Below are positions 33,429-42,722 of a stretch of DNA of 64,000 bases, piece after piece; position 1 is the stretch's first letter, and the number at the start of each line of letters is the position of its first letter. The position numbers and the translations under genes are program-made. The stretch is from Echinometra lucunter (Eukaryota; Echinodermata; Echinoidea; Camarodonta; Echinometridae). The DNA lies in assembly GCA_029962745.1 (NCBI GenBank), contig CM057154.1, positions 28,679,763 through 28,743,762 of the forward strand, in the 5' to 3' direction. The notes under the pieces are model-generated. The model was not told where the DNA came from. It did not search any database and was given only the letters and a program-made list of their open reading frames with translations.

Positions 33429-35280
33429 GCAAGGCACTATAATCATTTTTCATTTTTATTATTCTACTCATGCTAGAATTAATCTCAAACGCAATATCAT
33501 TAAAGCTACATTACACATGTACATATACATGTACATAGGATAGGTTCAACACATGTAGTCCATCATTACAGTGTACAGCATGCACAACATACATGTACCT
33601 TGAACATACTTTTAGATCTACATGTACTCTCATATGCGACATGACATTTTTAGAACTTAGATCGCAAAATATCAACCATATTTCAAAATGATTCTCTGTG
33701 CATTTAGTGCAGACATACTTTTCAAGCCTTACAGCTCACGATGGCGGTCTCCTGCATTCTTATAATTTAGCTCTTTTGTATAATGAAAATCACTCTAATA
33801 ATTTGTATTCCTGTTTATTTATACCTTTGTATTATATTTATCGTATACTGTAATATTATAATTATACATGACTTCATTATATAAGTAATGTCGATTTAAT
33901 CTAGAACGCAGAAATAAAAGCAAACAAACAAACAAACAAACATAGATACCTATGTCCCTGCATATTAAATAATTTAGATCTATTTGTGTTGGAGACAATT
34001 TCATAACAAACATCAGATTCACCTAAAATTATGTATGAACACTGAACCTATGACTTCTTCTTTCTGTTGAGCGACCACAATCAACTAGCTGATTATTCTG
34101 TCACTATAAGTAGGGTCTATAGATCTAAAAGGAGGTCGGCATTGCACATTGCAGAAATATTTCCATTTGGTGGAGTCTTTGAAATTTGAATTTGTTTCTT
34201 TTTTTTCTTTTTTTTTTTGTAGATACCAAATAATAAATAAATAAATGACTAGTAAGATCACTTTCAATAGATCTATCGAGGCTATACTACAGACTAGATC
34301 TAGATCTCTATATAGAAAATATTAGCCTATTTAGTCTGGTGCTAGATCTATATAACTTGGACCAAAATTCCAAAGTCTTGAGAAAACTGTATCCTTCTAC
34401 ATGTACATGTATGTTATACATCTACCCCTACTCAATGTACAAGTTAGAAAATAAAAGCTTAGATTCGAATAACTATTTCAACTGTTGTTAACACAGTTAA
34501 ACAAAAATGGCATTCATGACATTAGGCCTAAGTTCTAAGTACAACTTAATCAAGCTTAGTTAGGCCACCAAGAACTAGGCCTAACTGTTAGGCCTTCTCA
34601 TCCTGGCATGATGATGACCTTGAATATGTTCATGCTCCATGGACCATGCTCATCTTTCCCTTGATATTTTCCCCAGTATCCTTTATAACATGCTCATGAT
34701 ATGATAAGCTTTTATAGGTAATTTCTTTCAGATCCGTAGCATCCAAAAACAAAAAACAAAGTAGATTTCTCTAGATCTATTGTTTGTAAACAAAGTTGTG
34801 TTTGTGGCTCGCCGAGCGTCATAAACCACAAACAAGCACGTGCATGGGCGCTGTAGTAAGCAAGCATGCATGTATTAATAGCGAAGAACTTATTCTCGGA
34901 ACTATTCGAGCCATATGTTTCTTGTACGAATTCCCAAACTAAAACAGTGTTTACATGTTCAAATCAAAGTCCTGAGCTACAAAATCCCACATGTACATTC
35001 TTTTATATATATAGTATCCTCCACTTGCCTTCAAATGCATCACTTTAGAGAAAATATGAAATAATTGCTATTTCAAGAGGTATATCTCACCGCTGGTCTG
35101 CAGTATTTTGGCTTCCCCCATAGGCCATCCACCGGACGGAGGCTTTTTCCTGCCCTGTCCCTCTCGCCACTCAATCAGGTACATTTCCGGTGTATAGCCC
35201 AAGATCCATTCACTGTTTACGACGCTGTATGAGCCCGCATCAGCTTCATTTGTCCACTCTACTAAAGCGTATTTCTTCAT
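26155..35280 (-). CDS. BEND5-like nuclear protein, N-terminal and middle exons
   Basis: Spliced minus-strand gene: 35280-35091, 29748-29585, 28178-27986, 26349-26155. Phases match at each GT-AG junction (1, 0, 1, exit 1), giving 247 visible residues. An N-terminal module (MKKYALVEWTNEADAGSYSV to EAKILQTSDKESELKKALHD) follows the pattern of the BEND5 N-terminus: a beta-rich 'ALVEW...SVV...W' unit, then 'KAQIL...DKSDLE'. Next comes a basic patch, GKRRRIPKKR, that looks like a nuclear localisation signal, then a Ser/Lys/Gln/Asp-rich linker, a glutamate-rich run (EEEEEEGSEGGE) and a coiled coil (ELEKLRLEVRGLRDEIMLLR). In BEN proteins the DNA-binding BEN domain follows such a coil, but no BEN exon is visible; it may lie in the gap. 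The family call is by architecture. The exon set is well supported. Confidence 0.75.
26587..26739. mobile_element. foldback MITE (GGGCCCCGTTTCATAAA family), copy 2
   Basis: CTGGGCCCTGTTTCATAAAA is mirrored by the right end, whose complement reads CTGGGACCCATTTCATAAAA. The internal core GCATCTGATGGGCTGAGAGC is the complement-strand version of the core in copy 1. The arms differ more than in copy 1, so it is older. Confidence 0.8.
26846..27175 (-). mobile_element. LINE 3'-tail-like fragment with (TTCAA)n end
   Basis: TTCAATTCAATTCAATTCAA at the left edge, read on the minus strand, is a (TTGAA)n tail like those that end many non-LTR retrotransposons. The adjoining AT-rich sequence has no reverse-transcriptase frame. 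A similar (TTCAA)n start is seen at about 44036. The fragment ends near a purine-rich GGGAAAGAGAAGG stretch. Confidence 0.45.
27243..27845. mobile_element. foldback element rich in ATGTCGACA
   Basis: The left end GTAGGTCTGGTCGACA and the complement of the right end GGGGCCTGGTCGATAGG are inverted. GTCGAC occurs repeatedly near both ends (TGTCGACAAAC, CATGTCGACATGG, TTGTCGACAG, CATGTCGACAG). The interior holds a diverged tandem duplication of about 51 bases starting CTATCGTGCGTTC and CTATCGTACGTCC, each followed by ATGGAGTT. The long minus-strand open frame across it is not a recognisable protein. Confidence 0.7.
27986..28178 (-). CDS. BEND5-like gene, exon 3 (basic to acidic linker)
   Basis: The acceptor TTATTTTTTACAG and the donor GAAT|GTAAGA frame 193 bases. 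The exon encodes KRSRGSKKSEGSDGPSPPNQ, then RKGGQKRASNEDQAQSSKDQ and an acidic tail ending in DDREGE. It is low in hydrophobic residues and probably disordered. Phase 0 entry fits exon 2 and the single leftover base joins exon 4 as Tyr. Confidence 0.8.
28960..29101. mobile_element. foldback MITE with ATATATAC(A/G)GCCGTGAGA ends, 142 bp
   Basis: CAAATATATACAGCCGTGAG and the complement of the right end CAAATATATACGGCCGTGAG are inverted, followed inward by GTCTGGTT in both arms. The termini are complete, the interior is short and there is no coding sequence. Confidence 0.85.
29218..29354. mobile_element. foldback MITE (TTCATGAAGTGTCTTG family), intact copy
   Basis: GGGAGTGTTTCATGAAGTGT is mirrored by ACACTTCATGAAATGCTCCC, with GTGATTTTTACTGACAA and TTGTCAGTAAAAATCAC just inside. 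The core GCATCTGATTGGCTGAG is shared (inverted) with the copy cut by the gap at 24600-24741. Confidence 0.88.
29585..29748 (-). CDS. BEND5-like gene, exon 2 (helix and NLS-like patch)
   Basis: The acceptor GCGTATATACAG has a weak pyrimidine tract. The donor AAAAG|GTGAGC is strong. The exon encodes KESELKKALHDMTSQKEQNN, then LVVSGKRRRIPKKRLYESDD and ETDTDVGRSSGDEK. Only this frame is open, and it needs one incoming base, which exon 1 supplies (Asp). The KRRRIPKKR cluster is a likely nuclear localisation signal, next to acidic Ser/Asp/Glu residues that look like casein kinase 2 sites. Confidence 0.8.
29749..35090. other. 5.3-kb intron 1 of the BEND5-like gene
   Basis: It is AT-rich with many TACATG/ATGTAC palindromes. 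It contains (GA)n near 30185-30260, C/A/(TA)n runs near 30359-30412, and an (AT)n tract at 33366-33425. A 13-bp hairpin (TGCAGATCTACAT) sits near 33308-33340. No exon or full transposon was recognised. Confidence 0.6.
33366..33425. repeat. (AT)n microsatellite
   Basis: About 30 uninterrupted TA units. A second, shorter TA run follows poly-C/poly-A at about 30378-30418. Confidence 0.95.
35091..35280 (-). CDS. BEND5-like gene, exon 1 (N-terminal module)
   Basis: The ATG at 35280-35278 is in the context GGGAAGATGA and the donor is CAGCG|GTGAGA. The frame is open further upstream to an earlier Met (35334), and an acceptor-like TTTTTTAG precedes the exon at 35307, so the true start could be slightly upstream or in another exon. 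It encodes MKKYALVEWTNEADAGSYSV, then VNSEWILGYTPEMYLIEWRE, GQGRKKPPSGGWPMGEAKIL and QTS. The aromatic spacing and the W-P-x-x-E-A-K-I-L ending match N-terminal modules seen in BEN-domain proteins. Confidence 0.8.
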
Positions 35281-35530
35281 CTTCCCAACTTTTAGCTTTG
35301 ATATGTCTAAAAAATTATATTCATGCAAATTCAAACTTCAAGAAAAAGTGGTGCAATTTGTGGTATATTTTTATATACACCTTCCGTGTATAACGTACGC
35401 TTTAGAAAGCCTACAATAACCGTGCGAACTATAATATAGTCCGTTTAAAAGTTTGCATCATTACCAGAATTTTTAATGTCAAAGTTTTATCACGAATGGC
35501 CATGGATAGTTTTGACCCAGCTTTCTCTGT

Positions 35531-35541
35531 GTCGCCATTTT
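35531..35541 (-). promoter_or_regulatory. YY1-like motif AAAATGGCGAC upstream of the BEND5-like gene
   Basis: On the minus strand the motif lies about 250 bases upstream of the start codon at 35280. YY1 motifs of this form are often found just downstream of transcription starts. A similar AAAATGGCG sits near 22232, close to the start of the rhodanese gene. This is a short motif match only. Confidence 0.25.
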
Positions 35542-35752
35542 AAGGTGAATTTTGGATCCTCTCCATTTCCGAGAAAATAATATGCCCCGAAATTGCGTCC
35601 CTGGGGCTGGGATTCAATTCATCCGCGCACTGTTCCCGAGTAATATATTTCTTGCGATATGGAGTGAGAGAAACATATTGGACGGTAATAAACGTGAAAC
35701 ATAGTAAAAATATAATCCTTGTGCCATATTTCAACCATCGGTTGTCTACCAT
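35540..35752 (-). CDS. possible type II membrane protein fragment, 70 codons
   Basis: The open frame starts MVDNRWLKYGTRIIFLLCFT, continues FITVQYVSLTPYRKKYITRE and ends at a TAA stop. A short basic head, one hydrophobic span (residues 13-29) and a polar stalk give the look of the N-terminus of a Golgi type II enzyme. I see no strong donor in it, and it lies on the same strand just upstream of the BEND5-like exon, where it would have to be non-coding for that gene. It may be a gene fragment, a small protein or chance. No family was recognised. Confidence 0.25.
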   Translation of the reverse strand: MVDNRWLKYGTRIIFLLCFTFITVQYVSLTPYRKKYITREQCADELNPSPRDAISGHIIFSEMERIQNSP

Positions 35753-37379
35753 CTGTTATGTAATATCCATAAATAAAAGAAAACGTGGGCCTATACTCCC
35801 TCAAAAATAATGTCAAGAGCAGTTTAGTTATGTTCGTAACCTGAAACCTATCTAACTCCCGGTAACTCCGTGGTAGAAATTCATGCAGGCATAAGTACGT
35901 AAGTATTGTATACGGACATGTTCGACAATAATTCTTCATTATACGCGAGGCATAATATTTCCGAAACTGTTCAGTTTCGCAGTACATGGAATGGATATAA
36001 TACACTTGACATAAAAATGAACTCTGAGCGGGAAATCTTACTACGTTTTGAATGGTCTGTTATACTTTGGATAACTGCAGCAGGGCATTGGCTAATAACA
36101 CGGTCATGGGATATAAAACTCGAATAAATTAAAGACCAAAATGAAAATCAAAGACCAAGTAAAATGAAATGCAAAACCAGGAATGGCCCTGAGTACATTA
36201 CGTGGCATTCCGAAAAAAGCATGAGATTGTACGTGGAAAATGATATAGTATGTAAACCGTCGTGATCTGGGAAAGCAAAATTTATTCAGAATTTTCTAAC
36301 AAAGGCTCCCACCCCCCTCTTTCCAGCTCTCTCCCCCCCCCCCCCCCACCTTCCTGCCCTTTACCTCTATTCCTCCCGCCTAATGACTTTTTCAGTTTTT
36401 GCTATACTTTACTAATAAAATGAAATGAAATAAAGCCTATACCTGAACATCATTTCAATTGGTACTTTCTTATAGATTTTACTTTATTTTTTTTTTAAAA
36501 ATCAATGAATCAATATATTTATCGATGATCATAATGCGCCGGATTCACACACACTTTCATTATGTTTTGGGTTTTCTTTCCTTAAATTTGAAAATGTTCC
36601 TTATTGTTCAAACTAAGTTACAGTTATAAACTTCATGAAATGCAAACCGAAACTGAAGAGATATCCTCTTTAGCGATAAGAGTCCATTCTTTCCACTCTC
36701 TTCAGATTTAATTTACATTTCTTTCAGAGCTATAACGGTATATACATTTCTGTAACAAATATAATCCCGGCTACTCTTTTGCCGCAATGTTGATTTTTAT
36801 TAACAAAATGGTTTCACGAGTATGTATAATATGTGCGTATGTAATTTCAAATAATTGTGCTTAGGACGGTCTTAATTTCATAAGATTTCAGGATGTTTTA
36901 TCCATCATTTACTTTAATCATGACTATAGTTTTCGTTGAAATCACAACCTGGAATATGTTATTTCTTATATGAAGCTTTTAAAATTTCCCTTTTGGTGCA
37001 AGCTTTCCGCCATGCACCCTTTCTTTCTTTAATCTTACACTGTAATAAATTTTGAACTTTCTCCTCTTTCCTCATACCATCTTTGGGTATACCTATTTCT
37101 GGAGTTCGGGGGGGGGGGGGGTTATAGCCTGATAATTTTGCTAGTTCACAAATATATTTTGAATGGACTGGTATAACCCTCAGTTTAAATTTATGCCTAT
37201 ACGCTTTCTACAGACCTAATTTTACTTCGTTCACAAGGGAAAGGAGCACAGAATACATTCAGTACAATAATAAGGTATGAAAATAGTTTCACTATGAACA
37301 ACTAAAGAGACTATAAACTTTAAAGAGCAATTTCCTACCAGATATCCACTTAAACCACCTTTTGGTTGAGTTGCAAATC
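35753..37379. other. no gene seen; AT-rich with poly-C/poly-G tracts
   Basis: Short open frames on both strands (for example at 35906-36127 and 35619-36005) lack splice context and recognisable domains. Homopolymer C or G runs occur at about 36329-36347 and 37109-37121. Confidence 0.5.
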
Positions 37380-37740
37380 ACTATAGGTGATTTTCCAAGG
37401 GCATGCACTTGTGCCGTGGCAGGGACTCGAACCATAAATCCACAATCCGGCTACGTACATGCATCCACTAGATGACGCCTCTCAACCACAGTATATGAAT
37501 TTACGTCAACGTCTATGTCAACTAGAGCACTATTGCCGTGGCAGGGACTCGAACCGCGAATCCACAATCCGGTTACGGTATATGCATGCACTAGATGACG
37601 CATCTCAACCACAGTATGATTTTACGTCAATTCCTGTGCCAAGGGCACTATTGCCGTGGTAGGGACTCGAACCATGATTCCATCATCCGGTTACATACAT
37701 GAATTTACTAGATGATGCCTCTGAACCTCTGTATGAGTCA
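37380..37740 (-). repeat. tandem array of three tRNA-like (SINE-head) units, about 120 bp each
   Basis: On the minus strand each unit has a pol III A-box-like TGGTTGAGAGGC (or GATGC) and, about 50 bases later, a perfect B box GGTTCGAGTCC followed by CCTGCCACGGCA (CCTACCACGGCA in one). The GCCGTGG landmark recurs at 37413, 37535 and 37653, so the period is 118-122 bases. Stem pairing of the T arm is imperfect, so these are tRNA-derived repeats rather than functional tRNAs. Confidence 0.75.
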
Positions 37741-38699
37741 CAGGCCTTTAAGAAAAGGGGAATCTTGTGTTTAGGGATCGAAGTTTTCATTATCGTTCAA
37801 GCTTTCGTATCATTACGATATAATTTTACCGTAACTGAATGGGGGGAAAAAAATGACGTGCAATGCGAGTTAAAAATGACACGCAAGGGCGCCAGCTCTT
37901 TCATTATCTCACACGAATTATTAACGTCCCTGGTAATATGCAGTTCGATTATTGCAATACCGTACACAATCTCCAAGTCCCTTCAACAGTTGGGTCCTTC
38001 AACAGTTTTCTTGTCTCATTGTCAATTTAAAAAAAAAAAAAAAACTTGAAGCAGAAAACCATTCATAATTATGTCAAAATAGGAGAGAGGAAAAAGCAGG
38101 ACTATGCACTGTGCTAAATCAATCAATCACTATATAGACAGGACGTTTTGTAGAGATGCATGACAGTGGAGGAGGGGGAGGGGGGGGGAGGCTCACATAG
38201 AAATTGGTCGGTGGCCCCTCAAGAGTAGCAAAGCGATATCTGGATAAAATAACCCATCCTGTTGCCATAATCATGATAATGTTGACTATTATTGTATTTT
38301 TAAAAAGGGTCGTAAAGGGATTCTAATGCAGGAAAATGTTTATCCTTGGGTTATACTTTCCTCTCTTTTCCTCGCATACGTTTTTTTTTCTTGAAATTAA
38401 TCTCACAGGGTGAAAAACTTAACATATTAAGGGCTTATTTCCATACGGTGTCGGAAAGATAATTACATACAAAGAGAGAAGTTAGACCTACAAAGTGGAA
38501 TATATTTTCAAGCGTTTCTGTCATCAGCCCATGCGTATTCGGTAATGCAATGCGTCCCGATCAACCTGTGAACTATATTACAAATCAAATCAGATCAATT
38601 TATGAAATGAAACCCACCATTTCAGATTATTATCAAATAAACAAGAAAGAAAGAAAAGAATATACTTGTCTTATGCTTTCTTCTATTGTACTTCGTGAA

Positions 38700-39370
38700 T
38701 GTTAAGAATGTTTAGAATGTGGGGGGGGGGGGGCAGCGACGACGACAAAAACCAAAAACAAAAACAATACAACCACATTTAGAACACCACCACCAACGAC
38801 AACAACGGAGACATGAATAAAGATAAGAACAGCAGCAACCAAAACCAAAATAACAACAACTACAACGACCATAGCAACAACAATATTAAAACAACAACTA
38901 CAGCAGCAGCAGCACAACCTAGCCACTTTAATGGAATGACATTCATCGAATCTTCATCTAACAAAAGTCCAGGATTTGTGTTGTTACTTTGATTTTCTCG
39001 ATCTTCTTTTGAAGACGTTGATCTAAAACAACAACAATAGCAGCAACAGCAGTAACAGCAACAACAACAACAAATAAAGGAGTGACATCCATTTCTTTGA
39101 ATGTATAGCATTAGTTTCATCCGTGTGATTCCAGTGGTCAAGTCTTGTGGAGACGTTGGTCTAACAACAAAATCAACATCAATACCAACAACAACAATAA
39201 CAAAAGCAGCAACTGAATGGAATGACACTCGTGGAATATCTGTAATGAATAGTGCTCTTGTCGCCCCTGTACATGTGCACTCCTGGTTCGTTCTCTGGAG
39301 ACATTGGTCTAACAACAACAGCAATTAAGAAACAACAACAACAACAACAACAACAACAGCAACAACAACG
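38700..39370. repeat. minisatellite of about 145-bp units with (CAA)n tracts, left part
   Basis: Three diverged units recur. Each contains a CAA/CAG-rich tract, a GGAATGACA(C/T)TC block with GAATC/GAATAT, and a block like GGAGACGTTGGTCTAACAAC. The array is interrupted at about 39371 by a LINE fragment and resumes at about 40340 with AACTAATGGAATTACACCCG. Confidence 0.7.
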
Positions 39371-40312
39371 AGTTTTATTGAATAACATCTCAATAGAACA
39401 AGTTCATCAGGTTAAATACCTTGGCGTTTTAGTCGATGAATACCTGAACTGGAATTTACATATAGATAATATGTTAAAGAAAATTGGTCAAATGGTAGGC
39501 TTTCTGGGAAGACTGAGACGATTCCTCAGTGAATCGATACTGAAATTAATATATAATTCACTTATCCTTCCGTATTTTGATTACGGTGACGTTATTTACA
39601 GTGCAACTTTCAAGAAATACACCGATCGCCTCCAACAATTACAAAATAGGGCAGGTCGTATCATACTTAAAATTAAACCTGAATCTCATGTCTCTGCTGT
39701 AGAAATGCATAATGCCCTTAATTGGCAACTCTTGGAAAAAAGAAGAAATGACCATTCCCTTGTCCTCATGTATAAAATTATAAAATTATATTCAATAATC
39801 TAACCCCCAAATATCTAAGAAATGAATTTGAGTTGATAACCCATCCCTACCCCTCCCGCATTGGAGTTAAAATAAAACTACCCAAACCAAGAACAAATTA
39901 TCTCAAAAGATCATTCAAATATAGAAATGCAAAAGCCTACAACGCACTTCCTCCTCATATCAAGTCATCCCCTAGTATTAATATATTCAAATCTCAGATT
40001 ATAGAACTGTAGCACATGGTCCTCCTCCCCCCCCCCCCCACCCACGCCCCTTATAGGATTTTCCAGTTTTGTTTTATTTTGTTCCTTTGTTCTTCTCACT
40101 TATCTTGTTATGTTGTATGTTTTCTTGTCGATAATCCGATTTATTGATTTGCTCTTATGTTTAATTGTTTTACTTATGTTTGTTTTCATCGTTTATGTTA
40201 TTTATGTATCTGTTCCGGACCCCACGGAAGACCAGCTTTCCATGTTGGTTTAGCTGAATGTGGGCAATCCATCGTATATTTTGTTTTTTATGCTTTTATA
40301 AGGAAATAAATA
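39371..40312 (+). pseudogene. 5'-truncated LINE (CR1/L2/jockey-like), C-terminal reverse transcriptase part
   Basis: A plus-strand frame reads VKYLGVLVDEYLNWNLHIDN, then LPYFDYGDVIYSATFKKYTD and RLQQLQNRAGRIIL, the typical C-terminal region of non-LTR retrotransposon reverse transcriptases. It reaches a premature stop near 39803 after a small insertion (AAAATTAT repeated). The following frame continues NNLTPKYLRNEFELITHPYP and ends in a natural stop at 40010-40012. A 3' UTR with GGACCCCACGGAAGACCAGC leads to AAATAAA and a (TAC)n/(AAC)n tail. It is dead: truncated and frame-shifted. Confidence 0.88.
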
Positions 40313-40326
40313 CTACTACTACTACT

Positions 40327-40381
<55 letters not shown>

Positions 40382-40382
40382 C
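40308..40382. repeat. (TAC)n(AAC)n tail of the LINE
   Basis: AAATAAATACTACTACTACT is followed by about 18 CAA units. The TAC part belongs to the LINE end. The CAA part probably belongs to the target minisatellite, so the element seems to have landed in a CAA tract. Confidence 0.85.
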
Positions 40383-41557
40383 TAATGGAATTACACCCGT
40401 TGCAGAATCTTCAAGCAATGTCCAGCGTTTGTGCGTCACTCCTTGTGCTTCCTCTGGTCCAGTCCGTGCATGGAGTCAGTGCGCGATGAGTAAGCGAGAA
40501 TGGGGGCGTCCCTGGGTATAGGCCTATACTACCCTTCTATCATCCCTGCACGTGTACATCCCTCACGTGGGGATATTACAAACTGACCCAGATGGGCATT
40601 CGAGATAATGGAGTGATATATTAATGTTTGATATATTAATGCTTGATTATGATGTGCTTTACTTCATCATTCTAAGCCCCCAAAAGGGGGAAACAACATA
40701 CACAACTTGGAGCTGTGCACTTAGGGCACATTACTTGGGTTTCAAAAGGAGAGGGCGGGCGGAAAAATCCACCCCCCCCCCCCCCCCCCCCCCCCGCCCA
40801 TTCGCCACGACATATCAGGTGGGGTTTTTTTTTTCCAGACACTTGGTGTTGTTAATTATTAAAGTTTCTCTATTCGTAAACCGCCATAACCCATTTTGCC
40901 TTACAGGCATAATCTGTAAATAAGTATTCTGAAAGCTTTTATTAATACCTGAGGAATTCAAATCCGAAAGACTGTTATTTGGAAGTGTATAAGGTTGAAT
41001 ATGTGATATAGTTTAATAAATGATCGCTCTGAGGAAGAGGTTGAGTAAAGTTTACCCTTCTCCAGTATGACTTATATGTACCACACCGGTGCAAAATCAC
41101 GTGGAATTAGATCAGATCATATATTATTTATTCTTACACATATTTAACCTTGACTTACTAAAATAGAACGTGAGCCCCCTCCTTGCGATTTATGACACGA
41201 AGGAACGCCGGTGGTCGTATAACATAAATCCAACCTGGAAATGTCCCTGTCCTTATCATTAATATCTGCTATAATCATGACGAGCTGTCGAACTGAACGT
41301 AAATAGCTCCGAGAGGGGGCTTTGTCACGGGAGTGTTGATTTAATCTATATTCTTTATTCACCTGTATGTTAAAATAATTCATAAAAAATATTTTTATAT
41401 TAAATATCATTCTGTGATCTATGACTTGTATTTTCAATGAGATTAAAGTGCTGCACGGAGATCATGATTGTATTCCATACCGGCGATCTTACAACGTTAT
41501 TGCTCATTTTTCATCATCATTCAGTGACACACGGGAGCCAATATGGGCCTTTTCACG
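40383..41557. other. no gene seen; minisatellite remnant and poly-C tract
   Basis: It contains a remnant of the minisatellite unit (to about 40560) and a poly-C run of about 25 at 40772-40796. A minus-strand open frame at 41144-41437 has no recognisable domain or splice support. Confidence 0.5.
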
Positions 41558-41717
41558 AAAAATATCGACAACTTGGCCAACCCTGTAGTATAAAATGAAG
41601 AAGACAAAATAAAGATTTTTTATTTTGTCTTCTTCATTTTAGATTATTTGTTTCTGAAAAAAAAAATATCTAAACAAACAAACAAACAAACATACATACA
41701 AAATATCGACAACTTGG
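41558..41717 (+). mobile_element. short retro-insertion with 23-bp perfect hairpin and 18-bp target duplication
   Basis: AAAATATCGACAACTTGG occurs at 41558-41575 and again at 41700-41717. Between them lie a perfect inverted repeat (41591-41613 against 41619-41641, starting TAAAATGAAGAAGACAAAAT) with a five-base loop, then an A-run and an (AAAC)n/(ATAC)n tail. A long target duplication plus an A-rich tail is what target-primed reverse transcription leaves behind. Confidence 0.75.
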
Positions 41718-42209
41718 AGCGAAGCCGAATGCGTAATAAGCCCTTTTGCGTGCAATATCTCTTCTCCCAAATTCATTTGAAGAAAACTTTTTTTACAATG
41801 ACAAAAATAATGTTCACGCCCAAACCTCTGTTGATCAATTTCCGGATTCCAGTTTATGGATACGCCACTTATAATTATATAGTTCTACCAAGTTGGCTTC
41901 ATTTGAGCCTTGAATCAAATTCCAGATCCAAACGCTGTGACATCTAAAACCAATATATCTCGAAAAGTTAAACATCAATTTTTGTAGCAATGTGGTGTAA
42001 AATATCTCAGCGTACTAAAACAATTTCAGCGTGGATTGGGATGTCACACAGTGTGGACAGCTAATAAAATACGAATCAACTCAATCATTTGCTTCATTAG
42101 ATATGTTAAAGAATAAGTCTGCATTTCCAGCGGGGAAGTGTAGACTTGGCAACTTGATCACGAGGAGATATATGGGGGCACAACCTGCGCATACCTCTTC
42201 TTATATAGG

Positions 42210-42460
42210 TGCTGCATGTGCATGGTCCAGTGGACATGGCGGATAAGTCTCGGGTCTGTTATATTAATACGGGGTTCGAATACCTGTCACGGCTCGCGCG
42301 TCCTTTTGCAAAACATTAATCTACATTTGCCACACTCGACCCAGGTGTAGCAAGCGGGTGTCTGGTAGGATGAGCGCTATGTGACTACCGGGGTTAAATC
42401 CGGCATAACATCCAAAATCCTTTTGGAGTGCATAGAGACGTTAAATGGTAATGTAAATAT
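42210..42460 (+). mobile_element. tRNA-derived SINE, plus strand
   Basis: The A box TGGTCCAGTGG (42223-42233) and B box GGGTTCGAATACC (about 42272-42284) are correctly spaced for RNA polymerase III. The body has AACATTAATCTACATTTGCC, a block also present as GACATTAATCTGCACTTGCC in the 279-bp tandem units at 49.8-50.6 kb, and ends in GACGTTAAATGGTAATG. Confidence 0.8.
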
Positions 42461-42469
42461 GCGTCAGTC

Positions 42470-42722
42470 ATGTAAAAGAACGGATTAATACTGTTATTAT
42501 CACCAAATGGGCATTATTTACCCAGGGTAAGCAACTGCTATTTTCTTGTAGGTAACTGCAATTGTTTTTATGACAAGAAATGTCAGGTTCCTGTTTATTG
42601 CACGTGCAATGGGTCGCGAGGGACAAAATGTGGGCAAAACTAGTAAGCACCGAGCACGGATTGAATTCTGGACCTCTCGTATGAGAGCCAACTGCCTTCA
42701 CCATTACACCACGGCGCTCTCT
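42470..42722 (-). mobile_element. tRNA-derived SINE, minus strand
   Basis: Read on the minus strand, GCGCCGTGGTGTAATGGTGA contains an A box, and GGTCCAGAATTCAATCC resembles a B box about 40 bases later. The body extends toward 42470. It lies tail to tail with the SINE at 42210-42460 but has a different tRNA head. Confidence 0.7.

Noticed and set aside
35619..36005. 128-codon minus-strand open frame
   Set aside because: It overlaps the more protein-like frame at 35540-35752 in another register, and its composition (Tyr/Ile/Cys-rich) fits AT-rich non-coding DNA.
37380..37740. Functional tRNA genes
   Set aside because: B boxes are good but T-arm and acceptor stems do not pair well and no clear anticodon arm could be drawn.
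37699..38049. 116-codon open frame with hydrophobic stretches
   Set aside because: It starts inside the tRNA-like repeat and ends in a poly-A run; no domain or splice evidence.
39179..39388. Cys-rich and Gln-rich open frames near 39.2-39.4 kb
   Set aside because: They are translations of the CAA/GTT microsatellite. Only the reverse-transcriptase part downstream is meaningful.
41144..41437. 97-codon minus-strand open frame
   Set aside because: No domain, no splice context, and stop-free length is unremarkable.
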